In this document: piece by piece, positions 26,640-34,464 of the stretch
Layout of the letters: the number at the start of each line of letters is the position of its first letter
Numbering within the stretch: position 1 is the first letter of the stretch
Program-made: the position numbers and the translations under genes
The notes under the pieces: model-generated
Database searches by the model: none
What the model was told of the DNA's origin: nothing
What the model saw: only the letters and a program-made list of their open reading frames with translations
Source: Terasakiella brassicae
GTDB taxonomy: Bacteria; Pseudomonadota; Alphaproteobacteria; Rhodospirillales; Terasakiellaceae
Direction of reading: 5' to 3'
Length of the DNA: 64,000 bases
Assembly (NCBI RefSeq): GCF_014641495.1
Contig: NZ_BMHV01000005.1
Location: 794-64,793, forward strand

Positions 26640-26805
26640 ATACAGAGAATGTTCTTTGTAGTGACCCGACACTTACAGGGCCATGATTTAGCCGCCGTAT
26701 TTCCTGTACGGTGACTGCAGCGAAGGTCGCAACCGCGGGCGGTTTTTCGCAAGAATGCAGATATGAGAATTTAGGGCCGGTGGCAATTGCCTGACCGGCC
26801 CTTTT
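26640..26805 (+). ncRNA. Candidate structured small RNA
   Basis: The segment folds into nested helices: ccgta/tacgg, then ctgca...tgcag enclosing gcgaa...ttcgc, which encloses aaccgc/gcggtt, and ends in the hairpin at 26773-26805 with a T run. A -35-like ttgtta lies about 30 bases upstream. It could be a small RNA of a known class such as 6S, or the 3' end of cysQ. I cannot assign it. Confidence 0.35.
26773..26805 (+). terminator. Terminator before ubiT
   Basis: Stem agggccggt (26773-26781) with accggccct (26794-26802), whose loop contains the palindrome ggcaattgcc, followed by TTTT. Confidence 0.7.
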
Positions 26806-26835
26806 CCGTTTATTCCCTTCAAATATGAACGCCAC

Positions 26836-26849
26836 TTGCCTCAGGTCAA
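26836..26849 (+). promoter_or_regulatory. FNR/CRP-type box before ubiTUV
   Basis: TTGCC-TCAG-GTCAA keeps the conserved TTG and CAA arms at FNR-box spacing. It lies 66 bases before ubiT, whose products are needed without oxygen, so anaerobic control is plausible. Confidence 0.4.
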
Positions 26850-26914
26850 TTTTTAATCAGGGAACATAGGGTAAGACATCCCAAAGATTATCTCGCAAAA
26901 TTGAGGCCCCCCTG

Positions 26915-27595
26915 ATGACGTCACACAAAAAGGGTCCTGTTGCGCCGTTATCTCCGGTTCTTTTGGCCGGAATTGCTGCACGACCCCTGCCGCATAAATT
27001 GCTGCAACCTGCCTTTAACGCAGCGATCAAACAGATGCACCGCCAGCACCCGGATGTATTTGACCGTCTGAAATCGGTCAATTCCCCACGATTTTTAATC
27101 GACCCGGTGGACCTGCCCTTTTCCTTTGTTATGGATACATTGGCAGAAGACCCCACCCTTGAAATCGTTGATAGCGACACGGACGAACGCGAACTTTACA
27201 CCCAAGCCGCCATTCGCGGTCCGCTTTTGTTATTGATCGAACTGCTAGAAGGCCGCATTGACGGTGATGCACTTTTCTTCTCGCGCGATCTGGTCGTTGA
27301 AGGCGATACCGAGGCTGTCCTTGCCTTGCGCAACGCGGTTGATGGTGCCGATATTGATGTTCATAACGATCTGCTCGCCTTTTTCGGCCCCTTGGCAAAA
27401 CCTGCCGATTTAGCCGCGCAAGCCGCCGGTAATATTTTCAAACGCTTCACCCGCGATCTGGAAACCTTAAGCCGTGCGACACTCGCCCCTTTACAACGCA
27501 AGTGCGATGCGCAGGCTGCCACCATCGAAGAACTTGAAACAACTGTAAACGCCCTGAAAAAACAGGTGCGTCGTCGCTCTGGAAAAACAGCATGA
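26915..27595 (+). CDS. ubiT: UbiT, lipid-binding factor for anaerobic ubiquinone synthesis
   Basis: A 226-residue SCP2-fold protein that in E. coli binds ubiquinone precursors for the oxygen-independent pathway with UbiU and UbiV. The SCP2 region (about 45-140) has the LFFSRDLVVEGDTEAVLALRN block. The C-terminus (about 185-220) is a charged coiled coil. It is the first gene of ubiT-ubiU-ubiV; its stop overlaps the ubiU start as ATGA. An FNR-like box lies 66 bases upstream. Confidence 0.88.
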   Translation: MTSHKKGPVAPLSPVLLAGIAARPLPHKLLQPAFNAAIKQMHRQHPDVFDRLKSVNSPRFLIDPVDLPFSFVMDTLAEDPTLEIVDSDTDERELYTQAAIRGPLLLLIELLEGRIDGDALFFSRDLVVEGDTEAVLALRNAVDGADIDVHNDLLAFFGPLAKPADLAAQAAGNIFKRFTRDLETLSRATLAPLQRKCDAQAATIEELETTVNALKKQVRRRSGKTA

Positions 27596-28584
27596 AGACC
27601 GAAAAACTTGAACTCGTCTGCCCGGCAGGTACACCGGCGGCCTTACGCGCTGCCGTCGATGCCGGTGCAGACACCGTCTATTGCGGCTTTCGCGATGCCA
27701 CCAATGCCCGAAACTTTCCGGGGTTGAACTTTTCACGCGAAGAACTGGGCGAAGGCATAGAATACGCCCGCTCGCATGGCTCCAAAGTTCTTGTGGCCCT
27801 CAACACCTATCCCGAAGCAGGCAACCCCGATCCTTGGCACAAGGCGGTGGAAGATGCTGCCGACCTCGGTGCGCATGCCCTGATCATGGCCGATCTTGGC
27901 TTATTGGCCTATGCCGCAGAAAAACGCCCGGATACCCGCCGCCATTTATCCGTACAGGCGTCCGCCTCCAACCCGGATGCGATCAACTATTATAAAAACA
28001 CATTTGATGTAAAACGCGTTGTTTTGCCCCGCGTCCTGACCGTGCCGGAAATTGCAGCCCTGAACCGTGAAATCGATGTGGAAACCGAAGTTTTCGTTTT
28101 TGGTGGTTTGTGCGTTATGGCCGAAGGGCGTTGTTCGCTGTCGTCTTACGCCACCGGACAATCCCCGAACATGAACGGCGTTTGTTCACCCGCCAGCCAT
28201 GTGCGTTATGAGGACAAAGGCAATAAAATGGTCTCCAAACTGGGGGACTTCACCATCAACAGTTTTAAAGAGTCTGAAGCCGCCGGATATCCGACCTTGT
28301 GCAAAGGGCGCTTCGTTACGCAGGACAAGGCTTCTTACCTGTTTGAAGATCCGACCAGTTTGAACGCCGCGCAATATCTGCCCGAATTGATGGAAGCCGG
28401 CGTCACCGCCCTGAAGATCGAAGGCCGCCAACGCGGCAAAGCCTATATCGCACAAGTGGTCGCAGCTTTCCGCAAAGCCGCAGATGCCGCCGCCAACGGC
28501 GAAGCCGTTCCACCCTTGGGACTGGAACGCATCACCGAAGGACAACGCGAAACCACCGGCGCTTATAACAAGAGATGGCAATAA
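27592..28584 (+). CDS. ubiU: UbiU, U32-family hydroxylation protein
   Basis: With UbiV it forms a complex that hydroxylates ubiquinone precursors without O2, using prephenate as oxygen donor in E. coli. The U32 start (LVCPAG, AGADTVYCG) is visible. Four Cys for a 4Fe-4S cluster are C174, C181, C198 and C237 (GLCVMAEGRC, GVCSP, TLCKGR), the spacing of E. coli UbiU. Length is 330 residues. It overlaps both ubiT and ubiV, indicating translational coupling. Confidence 0.93.
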   Translation: MKTEKLELVCPAGTPAALRAAVDAGADTVYCGFRDATNARNFPGLNFSREELGEGIEYARSHGSKVLVALNTYPEAGNPDPWHKAVEDAADLGAHALIMADLGLLAYAAEKRPDTRRHLSVQASASNPDAINYYKNTFDVKRVVLPRVLTVPEIAALNREIDVETEVFVFGGLCVMAEGRCSLSSYATGQSPNMNGVCSPASHVRYEDKGNKMVSKLGDFTINSFKESEAAGYPTLCKGRFVTQDKASYLFEDPTSLNAAQYLPELMEAGVTALKIEGRQRGKAYIAQVVAAFRKAADAAANGEAVPPLGLERITEGQRETTGAYNKRWQ

Positions 28585-29501
28585 AAATGACCACAACACA
28601 TTTAAATATGGGCCCCTGCCTGTTCAACTGGGCGCCTGAGAAACTGAAAGATTTTTACTTCCGCGTTGCCGACGAAGCCCCGGTTGATACCGTCTTTTTG
28701 GGTGAAGTCGTCTGTTCCAAACGTCAACCGTTTTTTGCGCCGGAAATTCCCGAAGTGGCCGAACGTTTGATGAATGCGGGCAAACGGGTGATTTTCTCCA
28801 CCCTCGCCCTTGTGATGACCAAACGCGAAATGGCCCTCGTGCGCGAAATGTGCGAGATGGAAGGCATGATGATCGAGGCCAACGACCTGTCGGCCTGCGC
28901 ACAACTTTCCGGTACAGACCACGCCCTTGGCCCCTTCATCAATATCTATAACGAAGGCACGTTGAAAGTCATGGAACAACAGGGCGCAAAACATATCTCG
29001 CTGCCCGGTGAACTGTCTCGACATTCCCTCAGCGCCCTTGCAAAGGTTGCAACAGCAGATTTGGAAGTTCAGATTTTCGGGCGCTTGCCCTTGGCCTTGT
29101 CTGCACGCTGTTATCATGCCCGTTCCCACGGTTTAGCCAAAGATTCCTGCCAATATGTCTGTGACAAAGACCCGGACGGTATGGATTTGGATACATTGGA
29201 TGGTGATCCGTTTTTGGCGGTCAACGGCATTCAAACCATGTCTTATACCTGCGCTAATCTGGTCGGCGAACTGGATGACCTGCAAAATATGGGCATCAAC
29301 CATTTCCGACTATCTCCACATGATACCGATATGGTTGAAGTCGCCAAAATCTACCGCGATGTTCTGGACAACAAACTGGAACCGATCGAAGCCACCGAAA
29401 AGCTCGATGGTCTTATGGACGGTATCCCGTTCGCCAACGGCTTCTACTACGCCACCGAAGGCGCCAAGGCCAAAGGTGCCATTGCGGACTTCGGCCTTTA
29501 A
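28575..29501 (+). CDS. ubiV: UbiV, partner of UbiU
   Basis: Second U32-family half of the anaerobic ubiquinone hydroxylase. Family blocks NMGPCLFNW, FLGEVVCSKR and NGIQTMSYTC are seen. The 4Fe-4S ligands correspond to the Cys in VVCSK, in ARCYHAR and two in DSCQYVC. The ATG at 28575 lies inside the last codons of ubiU; an ATG at 28587, two bases after the ubiU stop, gives a start that also fits. Last gene of the operon; the next gene starts 92 bases later. Confidence 0.93.
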   Translation: MAIKMTTTHLNMGPCLFNWAPEKLKDFYFRVADEAPVDTVFLGEVVCSKRQPFFAPEIPEVAERLMNAGKRVIFSTLALVMTKREMALVREMCEMEGMMIEANDLSACAQLSGTDHALGPFINIYNEGTLKVMEQQGAKHISLPGELSRHSLSALAKVATADLEVQIFGRLPLALSARCYHARSHGLAKDSCQYVCDKDPDGMDLDTLDGDPFLAVNGIQTMSYTCANLVGELDDLQNMGINHFRLSPHDTDMVEVAKIYRDVLDNKLEPIEATEKLDGLMDGIPFANGFYYATEGAKAKGAIADFGL

Positions 29502-29593
29502 GGCGACTTGTCACTGGGACGGGAAAAGACGGTTTCAGAGTCGTCGTCTTTTCCCTTCCCTTTTCGCCGTCTTCGCGCTATTGAGGCGGGGTT

Positions 29594-30547
29594 ATGAGTG
29601 AAGCTGATCGTATATTCAAACCAACTGCTGATATGATTGTCAAAGCCGGCTGCATTATTCGTGCAGGCGGGTTGGTGGCTTTTCCAACAGAAACAGTTTA
29701 TGGACTGGGCGCGGATGCAACCTCGGAAAGTGCGGTGGCCTCTATTTTTGCCGCCAAGGAACGTCCGAGCTTTAACCCCCTGATTGTCCATGTGCCGGAT
29801 ATGGAAACAGCGCGCAAGTTGGTCGAGTTCACCGAACAGGGGGAAAAACTGGCACATGCTTTTTGGCCCGGTGCCTTAACACTGGTTTTACCACGCAAAA
29901 AAGACAGCGGCCTGTCTCTGTTGGTCAGTGCAGGACTGGATACGGTTGCCATTCGTATGCCCAATCATCCAATTGCCACTGAATTGTTAAAGGCATCAGG
30001 TAAACCCATTGCGGCACCAAGTGCCAACCGATCCGGTCAAATTTCACCAACCCAAGCCAGCCACGTTGCCCAATCCTTGCCGGGTAAGGTCGATATGATT
30101 TTAGATGGCGGGCCTTGTGCCGTTGGTCTGGAATCCACCGTGGTTGACGCCTGTGGGCAACAAGTCGGTTTCTTGCGCCCCGGTGGTATTTCCGTGGAAG
30201 AACTGGAACAAATTGTCGGCCCGTTGATTTTTCCCGATGATGCCCCAGATGCCCCCAAATCCCCCGGTATGCTGACCAGTCATTATGCCCCAACCCTGCC
30301 CATGCGCCTGAATGTAAACGAGATTGAAGACGGTGAAATTCTGTTAGGATTCGGCCCTGATTGTGAAAAAGCCACGTTAAATCTCAGCCCTTCAGGCAAT
30401 CTTAACGAAGCGGCGGCTAATCTCTTTGCCATGATGCGGGAACTGGATCGCGATGGCTTTACACGCATGGCGGTTTCACCCATTCCCCAAGACGGCCTTG
30501 GTCTTGCCATAAATGATCGGTTAAAAAGAGCAGCAGCACCCAGATAA
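29594..30547 (+). CDS. tsaC: Threonylcarbamoyl-AMP synthase (Sua5 type)
   Basis: Makes threonylcarbamoyl-AMP from threonine, bicarbonate and ATP, the first step to t6A in ANN-decoding tRNAs. The YrdC domain fills residues 1-200 (PTETVYGLGADA, KERPSFNPLIVH, PSANRSGQ). The C-terminal Sua5 extension (about 225-317), with the SPGMLTSHYAP hinge, shows the long Sua5 form rather than the short TsaC form. Length is 317 residues. Ribosome site GAGGCGGGG. Confidence 0.93.
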   Translation: MSEADRIFKPTADMIVKAGCIIRAGGLVAFPTETVYGLGADATSESAVASIFAAKERPSFNPLIVHVPDMETARKLVEFTEQGEKLAHAFWPGALTLVLPRKKDSGLSLLVSAGLDTVAIRMPNHPIATELLKASGKPIAAPSANRSGQISPTQASHVAQSLPGKVDMILDGGPCAVGLESTVVDACGQQVGFLRPGGISVEELEQIVGPLIFPDDAPDAPKSPGMLTSHYAPTLPMRLNVNEIEDGEILLGFGPDCEKATLNLSPSGNLNEAAANLFAMMRELDRDGFTRMAVSPIPQDGLGLAINDRLKRAAAPR

Positions 30548-30576
30548 TTCAAAACAGGGGTTGAGGGGAAAACCAC

Positions 30577-32142
30577 ATGGGGAAAACAAACGGCGCGATT
30601 GCCGCAGGACATCCACAAACCGCCAAGGCTGGCGCCTTGATGCTGGAAGAAGGCGGCAATGCCTTTGACGCCATTCTTGCCTGCATGTGTGCCTCCTGCA
30701 TCACCGAGCCTGTCTTATCTTCTTTTGGCGGTGGTGGTTTTTTGCTGGCACATGCCCATGACAGCGATCCCGTTTTGTATGATTTTTTCACGCAGACCCC
30801 AAAAAAGCGCAAAGACAACCCTGATTTCTATCCCATTCTTGCCGATTTCGGCACCGTCACACAGGAATTCCATATCGGGCGCGGCTCCATTGCCACCCCC
30901 GGCGTGGTCAAAGGATTATTTGACGCCCACAAAGATCTGGGCAGCCTGCCTATAGACGTGGTGCTTGCCCCGGCCATTGATCTGGCGCGAAACGGCGTTC
31001 AGGTCAACGCCATGCAAGCCAGCATTTTTGATATTGTCGAAGCAATCTTCATGGCATCTGATGACAGCAAAACCCTTTACGGCAGTCCCAATCACAGCGG
31101 ACATTTGCTGCGTGAAGGCGAGATCCAATATAACCCGGACAGCGCCACCTTTTTGGAAAGCCTCGCCAAAGAAGGCAGTGATCTATTTTATCAAGGTGAT
31201 ATTGCCAAATTGATTGAAACCGACTGTTGGGATCATGGCGGGCATCTGAGCCTTGGCGACCTGCGCGATTATCGAGTTTACAAACGCAAACCGCTACGCG
31301 TGGATTACAATCGCTCCCATTTCTACACCAATCCAGCGCCATCCACCGGCGGATTGCTCATCGCCTTTGCCCTGGAACTGATCAAGACTGCGGGTCTACG
31401 TGATCTTGCCTTTGGCTCCAAAGATCATATTGAACGTCTCAGTCAAATCATGGCCCTGACCAACAAGGCGCGGCTGGATGCGGCCCTCGCTGACGGTGCC
31501 GATCAGGCCCAGCTTGAAATGCTGGATCAAAGTTTCTTGCAAACCTATCGCCAACATATTCTGGGTCGCCCCAGTGCGCTACGCGGTACCACGCATATAA
31601 GTGCCATTGACAAATTCGGCAATGCCGCCTCCCTGACCGTTTCCAATGGGGAAGGGTGCGGTCATATCCTGCCCGGTACCGGCGTGATGTTGAACAATAT
31701 GCTGGGCGAAGAAGATATCAATCCGCATGGGTTTAACCAATGGCCGCAAGATGTGCGTATGGCCTCCATGATGTCGCCAACGCTTTTGTTGCGCGATGAT
31801 GGGATCAATGTTGCGTTGGGCTCCGGTGGGTCCAACCGGATCCGCACGGCCGTCTTGCAGGTTCTGGTCAATCTTCTGGAATTTAACATGTCACTGGAAC
31901 AGGCGGTCACTGCCCCACGCCTGCATTATGAACGCGGATTATTGAATATCGAACCCGGATTTGATCCTTTCGCCTTAAAAGACTTGGGCGATCACGTTCC
32001 ACACTATAAAGTCTGGGAAAAACAAAACCTCTTTTTTGGTGGCGTACATTCTGTACGGGCCAACTTGGAAACGGGCCGTTTCGACGGTGTCGGGGATTCC
32101 CGGCGCGGCGGGGCGGCCATTATTATTGATGAGAGCATGTAA
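30577..32142 (+). CDS. Gamma-glutamyltransferase-family protein
   Basis: An Ntn-hydrolase precursor of the gamma-glutamyltranspeptidase family that cleaves itself before the nucleophile Thr. The nucleophile is probably Thr338 in GTTHISAID, with the small-subunit GSGGSNRIRTAVLQVL block downstream and the large-subunit GGNAFDA and GGGGFLL blocks upstream. At 521 residues it is slightly short, and I see no signal peptide, so unlike many family members it may act in the cytoplasm. It may hydrolyse glutathione or another gamma-glutamyl compound; substrate not assigned. It overlaps transcriptionally with purU, three bases downstream. Confidence 0.85.
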   Translation: MGKTNGAIAAGHPQTAKAGALMLEEGGNAFDAILACMCASCITEPVLSSFGGGGFLLAHAHDSDPVLYDFFTQTPKKRKDNPDFYPILADFGTVTQEFHIGRGSIATPGVVKGLFDAHKDLGSLPIDVVLAPAIDLARNGVQVNAMQASIFDIVEAIFMASDDSKTLYGSPNHSGHLLREGEIQYNPDSATFLESLAKEGSDLFYQGDIAKLIETDCWDHGGHLSLGDLRDYRVYKRKPLRVDYNRSHFYTNPAPSTGGLLIAFALELIKTAGLRDLAFGSKDHIERLSQIMALTNKARLDAALADGADQAQLEMLDQSFLQTYRQHILGRPSALRGTTHISAIDKFGNAASLTVSNGEGCGHILPGTGVMLNNMLGEEDINPHGFNQWPQDVRMASMMSPTLLLRDDGINVALGSGGSNRIRTAVLQVLVNLLEFNMSLEQAVTAPRLHYERGLLNIEPGFDPFALKDLGDHVPHYKVWEKQNLFFGGVHSVRANLETGRFDGVGDSRRGGAAIIIDESM

Positions 32143-32145
32143 GTT

Positions 32146-33009
32146 ATGAATGCGCAAAATAAAAAATATATTCTGACCATTTCCTGTCCCGACCATACCG
32201 GCATTGTGGCACAGGTTTCCGGCTTTCTCGCCGATCAAGACGCCTTTATTAACGAGTCTGCCCATTTTGGCGATTCCGTATCCGATCGTTTTTTCATGCG
32301 GACTGTCTTTACCCCCGGCCCCTATACCCCCGATGCGTTTGAGCTGGCGAAAAATTTCTCACGCGTGGCAGAACGTTTTCAAATGGTCTGGGGCATCCAT
32401 GACGCCAACCGCAAACAACGGTTGTTGGTTCTTGTTTCCAAGTTCGATCACTGTCTCAACGATCTGTTATATCGTTATCGCACCGGGGAATTAAATGCCG
32501 ACATCCCGGCGATTGTGTCCAACCACCCCGACCTGGAAGAATTGGCGCAATGGCATGACATCCCGTTTTATCACATGCCCGTCACCAAAGACACCAAGGA
32601 TGAACAGGAAGAAGCCGTCTGGGATTTGATCCAAAATCTGGAAATTGATCTGGTTGTTCTAGCGCGCTATATGCAAATTTTATCGCCGCGCATGTGTGAA
32701 AAACTACGCGGGCGTTGCATCAACATCCACCATTCATTCTTACCCAGCTTCAAAGGGGCAAACCCGTACCGTCAGGCCCATGAACGCGGTGTCAAACTGA
32801 TCGGAGCAACCGCCCATTACGTCACCGGTGATCTGGACGAAGGACCGATTATTGAACAGGCGGTCGAACGCGTTGACCATACCTTCACACCGGAAAAGTT
32901 AAAAGCGGTGGGGCGCGACATCGAAAACGGCGTTCTTTCACGTGCCGTGCGTGCCCATGTAGAACATCGTATTTTGATGAATGGCATGAAAACAGTCGTT
33001 TTTAAATAA
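32146..33009 (+). CDS. purU: Formyltetrahydrofolate deformylase
   Basis: Hydrolyses 10-formyl-THF to formate and THF, balancing one-carbon pools. The N-terminal ACT domain (1-85, SCPDHTGIVAQVSGFL) precedes the formyltransferase fold (about 90-287). The catalytic Asn-His-Asp set appears in INIHHSFLPSF and GDLDEGPIIEQ. Length is 287 residues, typical. It follows the gamma-glutamyltransferase gene by three bases. Confidence 0.94.
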   Translation: MNAQNKKYILTISCPDHTGIVAQVSGFLADQDAFINESAHFGDSVSDRFFMRTVFTPGPYTPDAFELAKNFSRVAERFQMVWGIHDANRKQRLLVLVSKFDHCLNDLLYRYRTGELNADIPAIVSNHPDLEELAQWHDIPFYHMPVTKDTKDEQEEAVWDLIQNLEIDLVVLARYMQILSPRMCEKLRGRCINIHHSFLPSFKGANPYRQAHERGVKLIGATAHYVTGDLDEGPIIEQAVERVDHTFTPEKLKAVGRDIENGVLSRAVRAHVEHRILMNGMKTVVFK

Positions 33010-33051
33010 GCCACCCTAATAATTTTAATCCATCATTATATTAAGCTGAAT

Positions 33052-33067
33052 AACTTCATATGAAGTT
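33052..33067. promoter_or_regulatory. Perfect 16-base palindrome before the CRP-like gene
   Basis: AACTTCATATGAAGTT is fully self-complementary and lies 110 bases before the CRP-family start. It may be an operator for an unknown dimeric regulator. Confidence 0.45.
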
Positions 33068-33115
33068 GATTTGAATCGGAACCGAATCTTTTTTTGATTC
33101 GCTTCCGATTCAATC
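33068..33115. repeat. Long inverted repeat before the CRP-like gene
   Basis: The arm 33068-33088 (gatttgaatcggaaccgaat, c) pairs with 33096-33115 (gattcgcttccgattcaatc) with few mismatches, around a loop of seven T. It can form a cruciform or a strong leader hairpin. It could end purU transcripts or control the CRP gene. Confidence 0.6.
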
Positions 33116-33177
33116 CCCTGTTGCGCTGTTGCGTAAATCCCGGCACAATAAAAACATATAAAAAACAAAGGTTCGTC

Positions 33178-33873
33178 ATGGTGAACGTTCAGAACACACT
33201 GGCTAACATAAATCTGCTTGAGGGTTTATCTGAAGATATTGTCGAGGCATTGAACAAACAATGCCGTTGGAAATGGTTCGACGCCCAAGAACAGATCATC
33301 GACCGGCAGGCGGAAAGCACCGATGTGTTTTTCATCGTACAAGGTCGCGTGCGCATTATCATCTATACCGTTGGTGGTAAGGAAATCACCTTGGATGATT
33401 TTACCGAGGGCAAACAATTTGGTGAAATGGCCGCTATCGACAGCCTGCCCCGTTCTGCCAGTGTTATGGCCGTTGAACGCTCTTTGCTCGCGGCCATGCC
33501 GCAATCGCGGTTTATGGAACTGCTGACCGGACACCCCGTTGTGGCTGCGCGTGTTTTAAAAAACATGGCCCATATCATTCGGATTTCCAACGAACGTATT
33601 ATGGACTTGTCCACATTGGGGGCCGCCAACCGGGTCCATGCTGAAATTTTACGCCAAGCCCGTGAAAATATGGTCGATGACGATGAGGCCTTTATTTCCC
33701 CCATGCCCATACATGGCGATATCGGATCGCGCGTCAGCTCGACCCGCGAAACCGTTGCTCGTGTGATGAACGATCTCGCGCGCAAAGGCTTTGTTGAACG
33801 TAAGAAAAACGGCCTGAAAGTCACCAACATCGCTGCCCTCAGCCAAATGGTCGAAGACGTGCGCGGCGACTGA
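33178..33873 (+). CDS. CRP-family cyclic-nucleotide-responsive regulator
   Basis: A 231-residue dimeric transcription regulator. The cNMP-binding domain has the phosphate-binding cassette FGEMA with Arg92-Ser-Ala at 81-94, as in cAMP-binding CRP. The recognition helix carries RETVAR (Arg190, Glu191, Arg195), the same contact residues as E. coli CRP (RETVGR), predicting TGTGA half-sites. The Cys needed for an FNR iron-sulfur cluster are absent, so this is CRP-like, not FNR. The start at 33178 (MVNVQNTL) has AAAGG just upstream; a longer frame from 33094 lacks similarity and would overlap the leader repeat. Two perfect TGTGA-N6-TCACA sites lie just downstream. Confidence 0.9.
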   Translation: MVNVQNTLANINLLEGLSEDIVEALNKQCRWKWFDAQEQIIDRQAESTDVFFIVQGRVRIIIYTVGGKEITLDDFTEGKQFGEMAAIDSLPRSASVMAVERSLLAAMPQSRFMELLTGHPVVAARVLKNMAHIIRISNERIMDLSTLGAANRVHAEILRQARENMVDDDEAFISPMPIHGDIGSRVSSTRETVARVMNDLARKGFVERKKNGLKVTNIAALSQMVEDVRGD

Positions 33874-33934
33874 TCCCCTGAAAACCACAACTCGTGCTTC
33901 CCATTTAAGCGATAATTTAAAGTTTTTTTCAATC

Positions 33935-33950
33935 TGTGACCCCTATCACA
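33935..33950. promoter_or_regulatory. CRP box 1, perfect
   Basis: TGTGA-CCCCTA-TCACA is a perfect E. coli-type CRP palindrome. Its centre is 32 bases before the centre of CATTCT (33972-33977), the class II position (-41.5) if that is the -10 element. Confidence 0.8.
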
Positions 33951-33983
33951 GACCTTTAAACTTCGTTAAGGCATTCTTATATG

Positions 33984-34117
33984 TATCAAAGAGACATAGA
34001 ATGCAGCAAACGTCCTCCACCCAAGGACATTACGAGAGCAGCTGCAAGCTTGTTTCCAAGAGAACTTTTTCATTCCCGAGACTTTAAGCCACACTTCCCC
34101 TTGTGTGGCTTTTTTTT
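33984..34117 (+). ncRNA. CRP-controlled small RNA candidate 1
   Basis: A predicted transcript of about 134 bases from a start near 33984 (set by the CRP box and CATTCT -10) to the terminator at 34087-34117. The segment includes a short hairpin gtcct/aggac that displays a ccaccc loop next to TCCTCC, which is complementary to ribosome-binding sites. A 126-codon frame runs across it but also runs through both terminators and has no ribosome site. It could be a base-pairing regulator; Hfq need is unknown. Confidence 0.55.
34087..34117 (+). terminator. Terminator of candidate small RNA 1
   Basis: Stem agccacac with gtgtggct, eight-base loop, followed by a run of T. Confidence 0.85.
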
Positions 34118-34156
34118 GCGCTGTTTTCCTGACATTTTTATGAAAAACACCCCTCC

Positions 34157-34172
34157 TGTGATACCCGTCACA
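34157..34172. promoter_or_regulatory. CRP box 2, perfect
   Basis: TGTGA-TACCCG-TCACA, again perfect. Its spacing to GGCATT (19 bases between) is identical to box 1, with CATTAT (34194-34199) as -10. Confidence 0.8.
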
Positions 34173-34205
34173 GCCACGCGCAAAGGATGCAGGCATTATC
34201 TTCTT

Positions 34206-34327
34206 CATAGCCGGGACTGGTGCGTCACATCTGTGATGTTAACGCGGCTATTACCTACACCAGTCCATTCGTTATCCCTCAAGAGTATACTTAACCCCGC
34301 AAGCATTTGTTTGCGGGGCTTTTTTTA
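34206..34327 (+). ncRNA. CRP-controlled small RNA candidate 2
   Basis: A predicted transcript of about 122 bases from near 34206 to the terminator at 34295-34327. It can fold into a long stem, ggactggtg with caccagtcc, enclosing gcgt/acgc and a tcaca/tgtga hairpin. The single-stranded part ttatccctcaaga follows. The promoter layout copies that of candidate 1. Confidence 0.55.
34295..34327 (+). terminator. Terminator of candidate small RNA 2
   Basis: Stem ccccgcaa (34295-34302) with ttgcgggg (34311-34318), followed by a T run. Confidence 0.9.
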
Positions 34328-34403
34328 TGGAAACTTACTACTGTGGGCTCAAGGACTTTAAAATTTATTGGAGATGAAATAAAAAACACACCCCACAATT
34401 CTC

Positions 34404-34439
34404 CATGAAAAACGGCTCAAAGCCTGTCATAGTGACTTG
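34404..34439 (+). CDS. Conserved 11-codon reading frame before Sel1 gene A
   Basis: ATG AAA AAC at 34404 encodes 11 residues (KNGSKPVIVT after Met) and ends with TGA 25 bases before the Sel1 start. The second duplicate has the same frame (35235-35270), encoding KNSSKPVIVI. It may be a leader peptide or chance conservation. Confidence 0.25.
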
Positions 34440-34464
34440 AGAACCACGCGTTAAGGGATCGTTT

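Larger units (their letters stand above)
26567..26914. other. Long leader between cysQ and ubiT
   Basis: These 348 bases contain a GC-rich structured segment (26640-26805), a terminator-like hairpin (26773-26805) and an FNR/CRP-like box (26836-26849). No protein gene is seen. Confidence 0.5.

Noticed and set aside
33981-34361. 126-codon plus-strand reading frame after the CRP-like gene
   Set aside because: It runs through two strong terminators and a CRP box, has no ribosome site and no recognisable family; the structure fits two small RNAs better.
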